The translations under genes and the position numbers were made by a program. Positions 8,363 to 19,564 of a stretch of 64,000 nt of DNA are shown piece after piece. The DNA is from Mycolicibacterium bacteremicum. GTDB taxonomy: Bacteria; Actinomycetota; Actinomycetes; Mycobacteriales; Mycobacteriaceae. The notes under the pieces were generated by a model, which was not told the origin of the DNA, did no database searches, and saw nothing but the letters and a program-made list of their open reading frames with translations. The stretch lies in the NCBI RefSeq assembly GCF_002086115.1, contig NZ_MVHJ01000001.1:1-64000 (forward strand), read 5' to 3'. Numbering within the stretch: position 1 is the first letter of the stretch; every line of letters starts with the position of its first letter.

Positions 8363-10108
8363 TTGGTAGCCGAAGCGCCCCCCGCCGCAGGACTTCAGCC
8401 GCGACGGCCGTTCCCCGAACGGATAGGCCCGAAGGGCAACCTGATCTACAAGCTGATCACGACCACCGACCACAAGCTGATCGGCATGATGTACGTGGTC
8501 ACCTGCTTCGGCTTCTTCATGGCCGGCGGGCTGATGGCCCTGCTGATGCGCACCGAATTGACAGTGCCGGGACTGCAATTCCTGTCCAACGAGCAATACA
8601 ACCAGCTGTTCACGATGCACGGCACGGTGATGCTGCTGTTCTACGCCACCCCGATCGTGTTCGGCTTCGCGAACCTGGTGCTGCCGCTGCAGATTGGCGC
8701 TCCCGACGTGGCCTTTCCCCGCATGAATGCGCTGTCGTTCTGGCTGTTCCTGTTCGGCGCCCTGATCGCCATGGGCGGTTTCATCACCCCCGGCGGAGCC
8801 GCCGACTTCGGCTGGACCGCCTACACCCCGCTGTCAAATGTGATCCACACACCCGGTGCGGGCGCGGACCTGTGGATCGTCGGTCTCATCGTCGGTGGTC
8901 TGGGCACCATCCTCGGCGCGGTCAACATGATCACCACCGTGGTCTGCATGCGCGCCCCCGGCATGACCATGTTCCGGATGCCGATCTTCACCTGGAACAT
9001 CCTGGTGACCTCGATCCTGGTGCTGCTGGCCTTCCCGCTGCTGACCGCCGCGCTGTTCGCACTGCTCTCCGACCGGCACCTGGGCTCATTGATTTATGAC
9101 CCCGCCAACGGCGGAGTGTTGCTCTGGCAGCACCTGTTCTGGTTCTTCGGCCACCCCGAGGTGTACATCATCGCGCTGCCGTTCTTCGGCATCGTCTCCG
9201 AGATCTTCCCGGTGTTCAGCCGCAAGCCGATCTTCGGTTACACCACCCTGATCTACGCCACGCTCGGTATCGCGGCGCTGTCGGTCGCAGTGTGGGCGCA
9301 CCACATGTACGCCACCGGTGCGGTGCTGCTGCCGTTCTTCTCCTTTATGACGTTCCTGATCGCCGTCCCGACGGGTATAAAGTTCTTCAACTGGATCGGC
9401 ACGATGTGGAAAGGGCAGTTGACCTTCGAGACACCGATGCTGTTCTCCGTCGGCTTCCTGATCACCTTCCTGCTCGGTGGTCTGTCCGGTGTGCTGCTAG
9501 CCAGCCCGCCCATCGACTTCCAAGTCAGCGAAACCTATTTCGTCATCGCGCACTTCCACTACGTGCTCTTCGGCACCATCGTGTTCGCCACCTACGCCGG
9601 CATCTACTTCTGGTTCCCGAAGATGACCGGGCGGTTGCTCGACGAGCGCCTGGGCAAGCTGCACTTCTGGCTGACGTTCCTGGGTTTCCACGCCACCTTC
9701 CTGGTCCAGCACTGGCTGGGTAACGACGGCATGCCGCGCCGCTACGCCGACTACCTATCCAGCGACGGCTTCACCACGCTCAACGTCGTCTCGACCATCG
9801 GCGCACTGGTACTGGGTATCTCCACGCTGCCGTTCGTCTGGAACGTCTTCAAGAGCTGGCGTTACGGCGAGCCCGTCGTAGTCGACGACCCGTGGGGTTA
9901 CGGCAACTCGCTGGAATGGGCGACGTCCTGCCCGCCGCCGCGGCACAACTTCACCGAGCTGCCCCGGATCCGTTCGGAGCGTCCGGCATTCGAGCTGCAC
10001 TACCCGCACATGGTCGAGCGGATGCGCGCCGAGGCGCACATCGGTCGGGCCCACGGCCCCGACGACGGAGACGTGACCAGGATCGACGACGTGGACGTCC
10101 GCACCTGA
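8363..10108 (+). CDS. ctaD: Cytochrome c oxidase subunit I (aa3 type)
   Basis: Catalytic subunit of the terminal oxidase. It carries the heme a, heme a3 and CuB ligands, including His in [11 protein letters not shown], the HPEVYI motif, AHHMYATG and AHFHYVLFG. The 581 residues closely match M. tuberculosis CtaD as I recall it, including the C-terminal segment ending in [17 protein letters not shown] at 8363 was chosen because CAGGAGG lies 6 bp before it and the product then begins MVAEAPPA, like the chromosomal protein. The frame is open to 8321. No subunit II (ctaC) is encoded anywhere in the window. A TACGTA operator precedes it. Confidence 0.93.
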   Translation: MVAEAPPAAGLQPRRPFPERIGPKGNLIYKLITTTDHKLIGMMYVVTCFGFFMAGGLMALLMRTELTVPGLQFLSNEQYNQLFTMHGTVMLLFYATPIVFGFANLVLPLQIGAPDVAFPRMNALSFWLFLFGALIAMGGFITPGGAADFGWTAYTPLSNVIHTPGAGADLWIVGLIVGGLGTILGAVNMITTVVCMRAPGMTMFRMPIFTWNILVTSILVLLAFPLLTAALFALLSDRHLGSLIYDPANGGVLLWQHLFWFFGHPEVYIIALPFFGIVSEIFPVFSRKPIFGYTTLIYATLGIAALSVAVWAHHMYATGAVLLPFFSFMTFLIAVPTGIKFFNWIGTMWKGQLTFETPMLFSVGFLITFLLGGLSGVLLASPPIDFQVSETYFVIAHFHYVLFGTIVFATYAGIYFWFPKMTGRLLDERLGKLHFWLTFLGFHATFLVQHWLGNDGMPRRYADYLSSDGFTTLNVVSTIGALVLGISTLPFVWNVFKSWRYGEPVVVDDPWGYGNSLEWATSCPPPRHNFTELPRIRSERPAFELHYPHMVERMRAEAHIGRAHGPDDGDVTRIDDVDVRT

Positions 10109-10134
10109 CGCGGAAGGGTTGACCAAACTCATGC

Positions 10135-10158
10135 ATACATGCGTATAGTTGCATATAT
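10135..10158. promoter_or_regulatory. AT-rich operator overlapping ATPase start
   Basis: Imperfect inverted repeat ATACATGC-N8-GCATATAT covering the ATG at 10157, typical in shape of ArsR/SmtB operators. A leaderless transcript is likely. Confidence 0.4.
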
Positions 10159-12676
10159 GACAGATCCAGGGTGCGGCTCCCGCCGCGGTGATCAATCGCG
10201 GTCCACCCGCTCGCTGGCGCTCGCACTGGCAGATCTGCTTCCCGACGGTGACCAGCGCTGCACGGAGCGGCTCACCTACGATCTCGCCGCGGACGCGATC
10301 ATCCAACAGGCTCACATCATCGCCGACCAAGGCAGCACACCGAGACTCTGCGTCCACTACAACCCCGCGCAGGTCGCGCAAAGCGACGTCGAACACCGCA
10401 CCCACCGCGCAGCGGCCGATATCGCCGGCCGCTATGGACATCTGCGATGGTCGGTCACCGACGACGAGACCGAGCCTATCGTGCAACGTCTGCGCGCCAC
10501 GGCGGGTGTTGTTGGCGTCGAGACAATTTCAGGTGCGGTTGTAGTGGAGTTCGAACGCGCGCAGGTCACCGCCCAGGAGCTCGTCGACCGCCTCGATGAA
10601 CCCCCGCACCCGTCGGTAACGCACGCCGCTGCCGACCACAACAACGATGATGACCACGGCCACAACCACGGCCATGATGACAACACCCACCAACACAGTC
10701 ACGGCGGAATCTTCGGTGAGCGAAGCGAACTTGTTTTTGCCGGGGTGTCGGGTGCACTCCTGCTCGCCGGCTGGGCTATGGCTGCCTTCACCGACACGCC
10801 GCGTCCGGTCGAGCTCATCGCCTATGGCCTGGCATTTTTCTTCGGCGCTTTCTACACCGTGCAAGAGGCCTACGCCAGCGTGCGGTACGGAAAATTCGAG
10901 ATCGACTTCCTCATGTTGGTCTCGGCCACCGGTGCGGCAGCCCTCGGCGAAGTCGCCGAGGGTGCGCTGCTGCTATTTCTGTTCAGTGTGGGACACGCCC
11001 TGGAGGGCTATGCCATGGGTCGCGCCCGCCGGGCGATCGAGGCGCTGGCTGAGCTCACACCCACGACCGCCCTGGTGCGCCGTGACGGCACGGGGGAGAC
11101 CGAGGACATCCCGATCTCCCAGGTGCAGGTCGGCGATATCGTCGTCGTTCGTCCCGATACCCGTTTGGCCGCAGACGGTTTCGTGGTAGCGGGCACCAGC
11201 AGTGTCGATCAGGCTCCGGTGACCGGTGAAAGCGTACCGGTGGACAAGAGTCCGGTCAGCGACATCACCGCGGCCGCGGCCGCGCCCGAACTTGTCGACG
11301 CCTCCGCGCGGGTGTTCGCCGGGACAATCAACGGTGCCGGCGCCCTGGAAATTCAGGTGACGCGGGTCGCGTCGGATTCCACACTGGCCCGGGTTGTCCG
11401 GTTGGTCGCCGCGGCGCAGACCAAAACGACATCGGCGCAACGGTTTACCGACAAGTTCCAGCGCATCTTCGTTCCCACCATCCTGGCAGGGGTGGGGCTG
11501 CTGCTGTTCGCGGGGCTGGTGGTAGATGAGCCGTTCACCGCGACGGTGTACCGCGCGTTGGCGGTGCTGGTCGCGGCCAGCCCGTGCGCACTGGCGATCG
11601 CCACCCCGAGTGCTGTGCTGTCCGCGGTGGCCCGCGCCGCTCGGGCCGGGGTTCTGGTCAAGGGCGGCGCCGCCCTCGAAGAGCTCGGGCGGGTCCAGGT
11701 CCTGGCCTTTGACAAGACGGGCACTCTCACTCAGGGGCGCCCGCGCATCACCGACGTCATCGCCATTGCCCCTGGCGGGGATACCGAACTGCTGGCGGTC
11801 GCCGTCGCGGTCGAAGAGCACAGCGATCATCCGCTGGCCCGCGCCCTCGTGCGTGACGGACGGGCGCGACTGTTCTCAGGGCGTGTGCCTCGGGCAACGA
11901 ATGCCCGCGCAGTGACAGGCCGCGGGATCGCCGCCACCGTCGACGGGGTCGAGGTCTGGATAGGCAAACGCGAGATGTTTGACGAGGCGGGCCGGCAGCT
12001 GCCAAGCCAGCTGGCCGCCGATGTGACCTATCTCGAACAGTCCGGGCGCACGACGATGCTGGTGCGTGCCGGTGACCGGTGGCTGGGGGCGATCGGGCTG
12101 ATGGATGTACCGCGCGCGGAAGCTGCCGCGGTGATCGACCGCCTTCGACGCCTTGGGATCGGTCAGACCGTCATGCTGTCGGGGGACAACCAGGGGGTGG
12201 CCGACGCGGTGGCCGCGCAGGTGGGCGTCGGCGATGCGCGCGGGGATCTGATGCCCGAGGGCAAGGTGACCGAGATCAGTGCATTGCGTGATGGTGGCGG
12301 CCGAGTCGGCATGGTCGGCGATGGTGTCAACGACGCGCCGGCGATGGCACGGGCCAATGTCGGCATCGCCATGGGTGCTGCCGGATCGGATGTGGCCTTA
12401 GAGACCGCCGATGTGGCGCTGATGGCCGATGATCTGAACGCGTTGCCGTTCGCGGTGGATCTGAGCCGACGCACCTCGCGCGTCATCAAACAGAACCTGT
12501 GGGCAAGTTTGGGCATTGTGGCGGTGCTGATCCCGGCGACCGTCTTGGGTCTGGGTATCGGGCCGGCGGTGCTCATCCACGAGGGATCCACGCTGATCGT
12601 GGTGTTCAACGCCCTTCGCCTGCTCGCCACGCCGATGTCGCCGCTGAGCGCCGATGCCGGGAAGGGACGCGTCTGA
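10157..12676 (+). CDS. P1B-4-like metal ATPase with His-rich N-terminus
   Basis: Metal-exporting ATPase of 839 residues. The N-terminal 160 residues look like degenerate HMA-type folds without CxxC. A His/Asp-rich linker (about 167-185, HGHNHGHDDNTHQHSH) follows. The catalytic core has S475-P-C477, Asp519 in DKTGTLT, TGES and GDGVNDAPA. The last helix pair contains HEGST; SPC plus HEGxT is the P1B-4 signature (Co, Fe or Ni in CtpD/CtpJ and CoaT). ATG 10157 is preferred to 10139 because an operator-like repeat spans it. The stop overlaps the cyclase start (TGATG). Confidence 0.85.
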   Translation: MTDPGCGSRRGDQSRSTRSLALALADLLPDGDQRCTERLTYDLAADAIIQQAHIIADQGSTPRLCVHYNPAQVAQSDVEHRTHRAAADIAGRYGHLRWSVTDDETEPIVQRLRATAGVVGVETISGAVVVEFERAQVTAQELVDRLDEPPHPSVTHAAADHNNDDDHGHNHGHDDNTHQHSHGGIFGERSELVFAGVSGALLLAGWAMAAFTDTPRPVELIAYGLAFFFGAFYTVQEAYASVRYGKFEIDFLMLVSATGAAALGEVAEGALLLFLFSVGHALEGYAMGRARRAIEALAELTPTTALVRRDGTGETEDIPISQVQVGDIVVVRPDTRLAADGFVVAGTSSVDQAPVTGESVPVDKSPVSDITAAAAAPELVDASARVFAGTINGAGALEIQVTRVASDSTLARVVRLVAAAQTKTTSAQRFTDKFQRIFVPTILAGVGLLLFAGLVVDEPFTATVYRALAVLVAASPCALAIATPSAVLSAVARAARAGVLVKGGAALEELGRVQVLAFDKTGTLTQGRPRITDVIAIAPGGDTELLAVAVAVEEHSDHPLARALVRDGRARLFSGRVPRATNARAVTGRGIAATVDGVEVWIGKREMFDEAGRQLPSQLAADVTYLEQSGRTTMLVRAGDRWLGAIGLMDVPRAEAAAVIDRLRRLGIGQTVMLSGDNQGVADAVAAQVGVGDARGDLMPEGKVTEISALRDGGGRVGMVGDGVNDAPAMARANVGIAMGAAGSDVALETADVALMADDLNALPFAVDLSRRTSRVIKQNLWASLGIVAVLIPATVLGLGIGPAVLIHEGSTLIVVFNALRLLATPMSPLSADAGKGRV

Positions 12677-13209
12677 TGTCGACACCCTGTGCTGCTGACG
12701 ATTTCGACCATGAAGACACCCGATTGGTGGTCGTCTTCGCCGATATGGCCGGGTTCACCACCTACACCGAAACCTACGGCGATCACCAGGCCGCGCAGCT
12801 GGCGACCTCGTTCGCCGGCATCGCGACCAGCGTTCTCGGGCCGAGCGATGAGGTGATCAAGACCCTCGGCGACGCCGTTATGGTGACCAGCGGTTCAGCC
12901 TCGGCGGCCACCGAGTACCTGCGCCGCTTGCGCGGCGCGACGGCACGAATTCCGGGTTTCCCGCTGTTGCGGGCGGCGATGAGCGAAGGTCAGCTGGTCA
13001 AGCGAGGCGGTGATGTGTTCGGTGCGACAGTCAACACCGCGGCCCGGCTGGTCGCGGCTGCCGGGCCGGGACAGGTGATCGCCGATCGCGCGGCAATCTC
13101 CGGTGTCGGCAACGTCGAGGACATTGCCCTGACACCGTTGGGTTTCCTGCCGTTGCGCAACATTGATTCGCCGGTCGAGGCGTTTCTCGTCGAACTGGAC
13201 CCGCGGTAA
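12676..13209 (+). CDS. Class III adenylate/guanylate cyclase domain protein
   Basis: A stand-alone cyclase homology domain of 177 residues with little else. The two metal-binding aspartates are visible (Asp23 in FADMAGFT, Asp66 in LGDAVMV), as is the transition-state Asn/Arg region (TVNTAARL). It could make cAMP as a homodimer. Its start overlaps the ATPase stop (TGATG), so the two are translated together, which suggests a link between metal export and cyclic-nucleotide signalling. Activity and substrate are inferred. A longer upstream frame overlaps the ATPase and was rejected. Confidence 0.8.
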   Translation: MSTPCAADDFDHEDTRLVVVFADMAGFTTYTETYGDHQAAQLATSFAGIATSVLGPSDEVIKTLGDAVMVTSGSASAATEYLRRLRGATARIPGFPLLRAAMSEGQLVKRGGDVFGATVNTAARLVAAAGPGQVIADRAAISGVGNVEDIALTPLGFLPLRNIDSPVEAFLVELDPR

Positions 13210-13214
13210 CCGGG

Positions 13215-14087
13215 TCAGATCTGCCAGTCCTGCGCTCCGTCGTTCTCGTCGTAGATGCCGACCGAATTCTTGACGACGACCGGGTCGCCGCTGCCGAAAT
13301 TGTCGAAGAACCACTGAGCGTCGGCGGGGCTGAGGTTCGGGCAGCCGTGGCTGACATTGCGCACCCCCTGATCCTGGACCGACCACGGCGCGCCATGTAC
13401 GAAGATGCCGGCATTGTTGATCCGGACGGCATCTTGAACCTTGATCCGGTAGCCCTCGGCTGAATCGATGGGCACACCGTAGGTGGAGGAGTCCATCACG
13501 ATGTCAGCGAACTTCTCCAGCACGTAATAGGTGCCGTTGGGGGTTTCGTAGCCAGGCTTGCCCAGCGACACCGGCATCGTTTTGATCAACTCGCCGTTGC
13601 GCATGATTTCCATCTGTTTGGTGGTGTCATCGATGGTGGCGATCTGCGCCTGCCCGATACGGAAGCTCGACTTCGTTCCCCCGGCATCGATGTCGACGGT
13701 GGCGCCGGCGGGCCAAAAGTCCAGAGGCCGCCAACGCAGTTGGGTGTCGCTCATCCAGTAGAACTTCCCCGGTACCGGTGGATTGGATGAGATGCGGACC
13801 GCATCCTGGGCCATCGGCCTGTCGGCGATCGGGCGCTGAAAGTTGACGATGATCGGCTTGGCCACCCCGACGGTCGAGCCGTTGACGGGGTTGAACGACG
13901 GGGGAGCGAAAACATAGGGCCCCGTGTACGGTTCGCGATTCTGGCCTGCGGGTACCGCTGAGGCATCACCGGGCACGGCAGGCGCCGGTGGATCGGCAAT
14001 CGCTGCCGGTGCGCTCGACAACGCGACGATCATCAGCGCCGCCGCTGTTGCCAGCAGGGAACGGCACAGGTTTCCACCAGTGCGCAT
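13215..14087 (-). CDS. L,D-transpeptidase (YkuD), Ig-domain type
   Basis: Forms 3-3 cross-links in peptidoglycan, insensitive to most penicillins. The 290-residue precursor has a signal peptide (about 1-31), an Ig-like domain (about 60-150) and a C-terminal YkuD domain with His in IFVHGAPW and catalytic Cys249 in NVSHGCPN. It is shorter than the LdtMt2-like proteins at 17383 and 37985 and has no lipobox. It starts 2 bp after the DsbA gene ends, so they form one operon behind operator site 4. Secretion and disulfide formation fit that pairing. Confidence 0.88.
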   Translation of the reverse strand: MRTGGNLCRSLLATAAALMIVALSSAPAAIADPPAPAVPGDASAVPAGQNREPYTGPYVFAPPSFNPVNGSTVGVAKPIIVNFQRPIADRPMAQDAVRISSNPPVPGKFYWMSDTQLRWRPLDFWPAGATVDIDAGGTKSSFRIGQAQIATIDDTTKQMEIMRNGELIKTMPVSLGKPGYETPNGTYYVLEKFADIVMDSSTYGVPIDSAEGYRIKVQDAVRINNAGIFVHGAPWSVQDQGVRNVSHGCPNLSPADAQWFFDNFGSGDPVVVKNSVGIYDENDGAQDWQI

Positions 14088-14089
14088 GC

Positions 14090-14743
14090 TCAGCCCCGTA
14101 ACGCTTGGTCGACGGCGTTGGACATGTCGTTGTAGGTGCGGAACTCCAGTTGCTCGCCGTTGAGGAAGATGGTGGGTGTTCCGCGGACGCCGAGTGCTTC
14201 GCCGTCAGCGACGTCGATGTTGATGCGCTCCAGGGTCGCCGGATCGTTGTAGTCGGTGTCGAACGTGACCATGTCCAAGCCCATTTCGGAAGCAAATCCG
14301 CGGAACGTGGCATCAGCCGGTACCTGTTGTTCGCCCCATTGGCTCTGTGTTTCGAACATCTTCTTGTACATCGGCTCGAATGTGCCCTGGCGGGCAGCGG
14401 CTTCGACGGCCCGCGCGGCGCGCTGCGCGTTGAAGTGCGACTGGATGGGGAAGTAACGCACGACGAAGTTGACACGGTCGCCGTACTCGGTGCGTAGTTG
14501 CTCCACCATGGGAAACGCCGCGCGGCAGGCCTCGCACTCGAAATCCAGAAATTCCACGAAGGTGACGTCACTGTCGGGGACGGAGTTGAGGCGGTGACTG
14601 TTGTCCCGGACGAGCGCACCGGGATCATCGACCGGGGCCGACGTCGATGACGTGGCGTCTTTGACCGACAAATACACGCCCGCGCCGATGATGGCGGTGA
14701 TCGCCACGAATACGGTGAGAAGAAGTCGTGTGAGCGGAGCCAA
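14090..14743 (-). CDS. DsbA-family membrane-anchored thiol oxidoreductase
   Basis: Thioredoxin-fold disulfide protein. One N-terminal membrane anchor ([19 protein letters not shown]) is followed by a DsbA-type domain with the active site CEAC in [14 protein letters not shown] and the cis-Pro region [12 protein letters not shown] at 14743 gives 217 residues, has AAGG 10 bp upstream and leaves the operator at 14818-14836 outside the gene; the frame extends to 14941. It is a close paralogue of the protein at 18738-19424. It likely oxidises secreted envelope proteins, perhaps its operon partner. Confidence 0.85.
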   Translation of the reverse strand: MAPLTRLLLTVFVAITAIIGAGVYLSVKDATSSTSAPVDDPGALVRDNSHRLNSVPDSDVTFVEFLDFECEACRAAFPMVEQLRTEYGDRVNFVVRYFPIQSHFNAQRAARAVEAAARQGTFEPMYKKMFETQSQWGEQQVPADATFRGFASEMGLDMVTFDTDYNDPATLERINIDVADGEALGVRGTPTIFLNGEQLEFRTYNDMSNAVDQALRG

Positions 14744-14817
14744 CGGGGCACATCCTTGTCGGTGAGCGGAGCCTCGCCGCGTCCGTCGTGTCGGGCCGCG
14801 GCCGTACACACGACTAT

Positions 14818-14836
14818 ATACGGAGCAACTCAGTAG
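14818..14836. promoter_or_regulatory. TACGTA composite operator, site 4 (dsbA-ldt)
   Basis: ATACGGAG followed 11 bp later by CTCAGTAG, 75 bp upstream of the chosen dsbA start. Confidence 0.6.
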
Positions 14837-14853
14837 ATAGCGGTGCGCGGTTG

Positions 14854-15896
<1,043 letters not shown>

Positions 15897-15915
15897 CTAC
15901 GTACTTTCTACGTAC
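15897..15915. promoter_or_regulatory. TACGTA composite operator, site 6 (nlpC-blaI)
   Basis: Two identical CTACGTAC boxes with starts 11 bp apart, about 31 bp before the NlpC/P60 gene. This would give autoregulation of the blaI gene that follows. Confidence 0.75.
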
Positions 15916-15945
15916 CCAATGTGTGACCGACGAGGAGGGCCGACG

Positions 15946-17013
15946 ATGCGACGTCCTGACGTGCCGTCAGCGTCGATCGGCGGCTTCGGCCGGCTCTGGC
16001 TCGTGATCCTGACCGCCGTGGCGGTGCTCCTCGGGACAGGCTCCAGCGGGGCAGATCCCGCGGCAGACGCCCTGGCCCGCATGAACGAACTGTCGCGCGA
16101 AGCGGAACGCTTGACCGAACAGCTCTACACCGCCGAAATCGACCTCGAGGCGAAAACAGTGGCCCAGCAGGCCGCCGAGGAACGCCACCGCGCCGATCTC
16201 GTTGCGTCCGAGACCGCCGGCGCCGAGTTGGCCGCCTTTCAAAGTGCGGTCGACGATGCGGCGGCAGCCTCTTACATGGCCGGTTCCACCGGCTCCCTCA
16301 GTGCCGTCCTGATCGCCGCGTCCCCGCAGCGCTTGATCTATGATCTCGCGCTCAAGGCGGTACTGGCCGACCAGATGGACGAACAGATGACCGCTCACCG
16401 CGCGGCGATGACGCGGTGGGCAGGGGCCACCCGGGCCTCGCAGGCGTCCGCCGACCAGGCCCGCTCTGCCGCAGCACAGGCCACCGCGTTGCGCGCCGAC
16501 CTGCAAGCCAAACAAAGTCGGCTCCGCCGGCAGATCGACGCAGTCGAGACCCAATACCGTGATCTGACTCCTCAGCAGCAGGCAGTGTTGGCCGACCCCG
16601 GCCCCGTACCGCCACCCCCACCGCAGGACCCTGCCGTCCTCGCGATGCCCGACGTGGTTGTCCCACCCGCCGGTGGTGCCACGGTGGTGCAGGCTGCCAT
16701 GAGCCGCATCGGTTCGCCGTACTCGTGGGGTGCCAGTGGTCCTGGCGCATTCGACTGTTCAGGTTTGATCAAGTGGGCGTTCCTGCAAGAGGGCAAGTCG
16801 CTGCCGCGGTCGAGTCAGGCACTGGCCGCCGGCGGACAACCGGTCGCCATCGACTCCCTGCAGCCGGGCGATATCGTGACGTTCTATGCCGACGCGTCGC
16901 ATGCAGGCATTTACATCGGCGACGGCAACATGGTCCATGCATCGACCTACGGCACACCGGTGAAGGTAGCGCCCATCTCCTCGGCGCCCATCTACAACGC
17001 GCGCCGGTACTAG
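15946..17013 (+). CDS. NlpC/P60 peptidoglycan hydrolase, RipC-like
   Basis: Secreted D,L-endopeptidase of 355 residues. After a signal peptide (to about residue 35) there is a coiled-coil region rich in Ala and Glu (about 40-215), a Pro-rich linker and a C-terminal NlpC/P60 domain with Cys271 (FDCSGLIKW), His319 (ASHAG) and His331. It strongly resembles M. tuberculosis RipC (Rv2190c), which is also a near neighbour of ctaE there. GAGGAGG ends 7 bp before the ATG. The blaI gene follows after 1 bp, so they form an operon. Confidence 0.88.
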   Translation: MRRPDVPSASIGGFGRLWLVILTAVAVLLGTGSSGADPAADALARMNELSREAERLTEQLYTAEIDLEAKTVAQQAAEERHRADLVASETAGAELAAFQSAVDDAAAASYMAGSTGSLSAVLIAASPQRLIYDLALKAVLADQMDEQMTAHRAAMTRWAGATRASQASADQARSAAAQATALRADLQAKQSRLRRQIDAVETQYRDLTPQQQAVLADPGPVPPPPPQDPAVLAMPDVVVPPAGGATVVQAAMSRIGSPYSWGASGPGAFDCSGLIKWAFLQEGKSLPRSSQALAAGGQPVAIDSLQPGDIVTFYADASHAGIYIGDGNMVHASTYGTPVKVAPISSAPIYNARRY

Positions 17014-17014
17014 C

Positions 17015-17386
17015 GTGCTCGCCCCGGAGTTCGGCAATCTTGAAGCCGCGGTGATGGATCGGGTGTGGGAACGCCACGACGGGTCCACGGTGCGCGAGGT
17101 GTTCGAGGACCTGGCTGCGTCGCGACAGATCGCGTACACCACCGTGCTGTCCACATTGGACAATCTGCACCGCAAGGGCTGGGTCCGCCGCGAACGGGTG
17201 GGTAGGGCGCACCGTTACTGGCCGACCATGAGCCGTGAAGAGCGCTCGGCCTTGTTGATGAGAGTGGCGTTGGAGGCCGGCGGCGACCCCGATGTGGTGC
17301 TGTCCGCTTTTGTCGAACAGATGTCAGCTGATGCGTCGGCCCAGTTGCGCAAAGCGCTCAGCCGGGTGCATCCGCACCACAGCTAG
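17015..17386 (+). CDS. blaI: BlaI/MecI/CopY-family transcriptional repressor
   Basis: Winged-helix repressor of 123 residues. The N-terminal HTH reads [35 protein letters not shown], and the C-terminal part is the dimerisation region. It has no cysteine, so it lacks the CxC pairs of copper-sensing CopY, and no blaR1/mecR1 protease sensor is encoded nearby. Classical family members bind palindromes at penicillinase promoters. Nine TACGTA composite sites in this window make it the best candidate for a regional regulator. It is cotranscribed with the NlpC/P60 gene and ends convergently with the next gene, stops overlapping by 2-3 bp. Confidence 0.87.
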   Translation: MLAPEFGNLEAAVMDRVWERHDGSTVREVFEDLAASRQIAYTTVLSTLDNLHRKGWVRRERVGRAHRYWPTMSREERSALLMRVALEAGGDPDVVLSAFVEQMSADASAQLRKALSRVHPHHS

Positions 17387-18618
17387 ACAGTGGCGTTGCC
17401 GGCCTTCCACTGCTCCCACGGGATGTTCCAGTCACCCAGGCCGTCGGTGCCCGACAGGGTTGACCCGACTGTGTTCACCACTTCGACGATGTCACCGCGT
17501 TTGGTGTTGTCGTAGAACCACTTGGCGTTCTCGGTGCTGGCGTTGAGGCACCCGTGGCTGACATTGGCACGGCCCTGACTGCCCACTGACCACGGTGCGG
17601 CGTGCACAAAGATTCCGCTGTAGGACATCCGGGTCGCGTAGTTGACTTCTGTGCGGTACCCGTCGGGCGAGTTGACCGCCACCCCGTAGGTGGAGGAATC
17701 CATGACCATGAAGTAGTGGCGTTCGGCGACGATGTAGGTCCCGTTGTCGGTCGGGGTCGAGTCTTTACCCATGGAGATGGGCATCGTCTTGACGACCTCA
17801 CCGTTGACGCGGACGGTCAGCGTTTTGGTGCTGTCGTCGGCGGTGGCGATCACCTGATCACCGATGGTGAAGTTGGAGGTGACATCTTGCTGGCCGAACA
17901 AGCCCCCGCCCAGGTCCACCCCGTAGGTCTTGACCTGCAACTCCACCTTGGTGCCCGGCTTCCAGTATTCCGCTGGGCGCCAACGGACTTCACGATTGTT
18001 GAGCCAGTAGAACGCACCTTCGACTTCCGGTGTGGTCTTCACGCTGATCGCCCTTTGTGCAGCAAGTCGATCCGGGATGTTCTCGTCGAACTGGACGGCG
18101 ATCGGCTGACCCACACCGACGACCGACCCATCTGTCGGCGTCACGTAGGGCATCGTCAAATTCTGTGGGGAGTGCGTTTCAAACGCTGCCCGAGTGCTCA
18201 CGGTGCCCCCGAGCCCGTGCGCTTCGGCCTGCAGCGTGTACTGGCGGTTATAGCCCAGCGGCTCGGCGGACTGCCAGTTCACACCGTCAGGACTCAGAGT
18301 GCCGGCGACTTCCCGTCCGTCCTCGTTGACCAGACTCACCGAGTCCAGCACCCCCGCGGTGGCGGTCACGGTCACCGGAGACTCCACCGATACCCCCACC
18401 GCGCCATCGGTCACCGAGGTCGCCAACTCGGGAATGAGCAGGTCGGCATAGGGGGTGCCCTTTTCGCTCAAGGTCTCGGCTTGGGGTGCAGCTTGGGAGT
18501 TGCCGCACCCGCTCAGTCCGATGATCAGTACGCACAGCGCGACCAGCGCTGTGCCCGCCAATCCGATCCCGCGTCGACGACCTGTCGTCACAGCGCCGAC
18601 TCGCCTCATTCGTGCCAT
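17383..18618 (-). CDS. L,D-transpeptidase lipoprotein, LdtMt2-like
   Basis: Peptidoglycan 3-3 cross-linking enzyme of 411 residues. A lipoprotein signal with lipobox LSGC (35-38) is followed by two Ig-like domains (about 50-250) and the catalytic YkuD domain with His in IFVHAAPW and Cys357 in NVSHGCLN. The C-terminal WNIPWEQW subdomain is typical of LdtMt2 (Rv2518c). It is a paralogue of the gene at 37985-39181. The TACGTA operator at 18653-18671 sits about 35 bp upstream and is shared with the divergent dsbA gene. Confidence 0.92.
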   Translation of the reverse strand: MARMRRVGAVTTGRRRGIGLAGTALVALCVLIIGLSGCGNSQAAPQAETLSEKGTPYADLLIPELATSVTDGAVGVSVESPVTVTATAGVLDSVSLVNEDGREVAGTLSPDGVNWQSAEPLGYNRQYTLQAEAHGLGGTVSTRAAFETHSPQNLTMPYVTPTDGSVVGVGQPIAVQFDENIPDRLAAQRAISVKTTPEVEGAFYWLNNREVRWRPAEYWKPGTKVELQVKTYGVDLGGGLFGQQDVTSNFTIGDQVIATADDSTKTLTVRVNGEVVKTMPISMGKDSTPTDNGTYIVAERHYFMVMDSSTYGVAVNSPDGYRTEVNYATRMSYSGIFVHAAPWSVGSQGRANVSHGCLNASTENAKWFYDNTKRGDIVEVVNTVGSTLSGTDGLGDWNIPWEQWKAGNATV

Positions 18619-18652
18619 CCCATCGCTTGCTGAACTCTTACTAGGCTACATT

Positions 18653-18671
18653 CTACGTAGCGGATACGTAG
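18653..18671. promoter_or_regulatory. TACGTA composite operator, site 7 (ldt/dsbA)
   Basis: CTACGTAG followed 11 bp later by ATACGTAG, between divergent L,D-transpeptidase and DsbA genes. Confidence 0.72.
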
Positions 18672-18737
18672 GTTCAGCGGCGGTGTCGAGCACCGCCGCC
18701 AAGATCGTGATCTGCGTCAACCTCGGAAGAAGGACCT

Positions 18738-19424
18738 GTGCTCAAGACTCGGATCGGCCGGCTTGTACTGACCTCGATGGCCGTCGCGATCATCGCCGCA
18801 GTGACGGTGTTCATCCTGGTCACCCGTGACGGTGGATCACCTAGCCAGGCCAGCGACACGCGTGGCGCCGATGGCCCCGCGCAAGTGGTCCGCGAGAATA
18901 GTCATCGGCTCAACACCGTGCCGGATGCGCCCGTGACGGTCGTGGAATTCCTCGATTTCGAATGCGAAGGATGCCGCGCGGCGTACCCCTTGGTCGAGGA
19001 ACTGCGCGCGCAGTACGGAGACCGTGTGGAGTTCGTGCTGCGGTACTTCCCGCTGTCCGGACATTTCAACGGTGAGCGCGCCGCACGTTCGGTCGAGGCG
19101 GCAGCCCAGCAGGGCAAGTTGGAGCCGATGTACCACAAGATGTATGAGACTCAGGCCGAGTGGGGTGAGCAGCGGGTACCCGCCGACGAGGTGTTCCGGG
19201 GGTTCGCTCAAGAGCTTGGCCTGGATATGGATGCCTACGATGCCGCCTACGCAGACCCCGCGACCGCAGAACGGGTGGCCCTGGACATGGCCGACGGAGA
19301 AGCGCTCGGCGTGATGGGCACGCCCACGTTTTTCGTCAACGGCATGCAGATCCCGCTGCAGTCGCGTGACGATCTGCGCATCGCAGTGGAGAACGCATTG
19401 GCCAACACCGCGCCGGTGTCGTGA
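18738..19424 (+). CDS. DsbA-family membrane-anchored thiol oxidoreductase
   Basis: 228 residues: N-terminal anchor (VLTSMAVAIIAAVTVFILV), then a DsbA-like thioredoxin fold with active site CEGC in FLDFECEGCRAAYP and cis-Pro in GTPTFFVNG. It is clearly paralogous to the protein at 14090-14743, with NSHRLNxVPD and WGEQxVPAD shared. GTG start with AGAAGGA just upstream. The divergent promoter carries a TACGTA operator. Likely substrates are cysteine-containing envelope or oxidase proteins (inference). Confidence 0.87.
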   Translation: MLKTRIGRLVLTSMAVAIIAAVTVFILVTRDGGSPSQASDTRGADGPAQVVRENSHRLNTVPDAPVTVVEFLDFECEGCRAAYPLVEELRAQYGDRVEFVLRYFPLSGHFNGERAARSVEAAAQQGKLEPMYHKMYETQAEWGEQRVPADEVFRGFAQELGLDMDAYDAAYADPATAERVALDMADGEALGVMGTPTFFVNGMQIPLQSRDDLRIAVENALANTAPVS

Positions 19425-19528
19425 CCCGACCCCTCGATGGGGTGCAACTATGAACAACGACGAGCGGTTGGCTGGCGCGACACGGTGTTGAGCGGTCGTT
19501 ACGGCTGATGTCACTGTGCTAGAAGTAT

Positions 19529-19547
19529 CTACGTATTCAGCACGTAG
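19529..19547. promoter_or_regulatory. TACGTA composite operator, site 8 (bla-like gene)
   Basis: CTACGTAT and GCACGTAG, starts 11 bp apart; the extended form is an inverted repeat ATCTACGT-N7-ACGTAGAT. It lies 18 bp before the serine hydrolase start. Confidence 0.75.
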
Positions 19548-19564
19548 ATACGGTAAGGGTCAAG

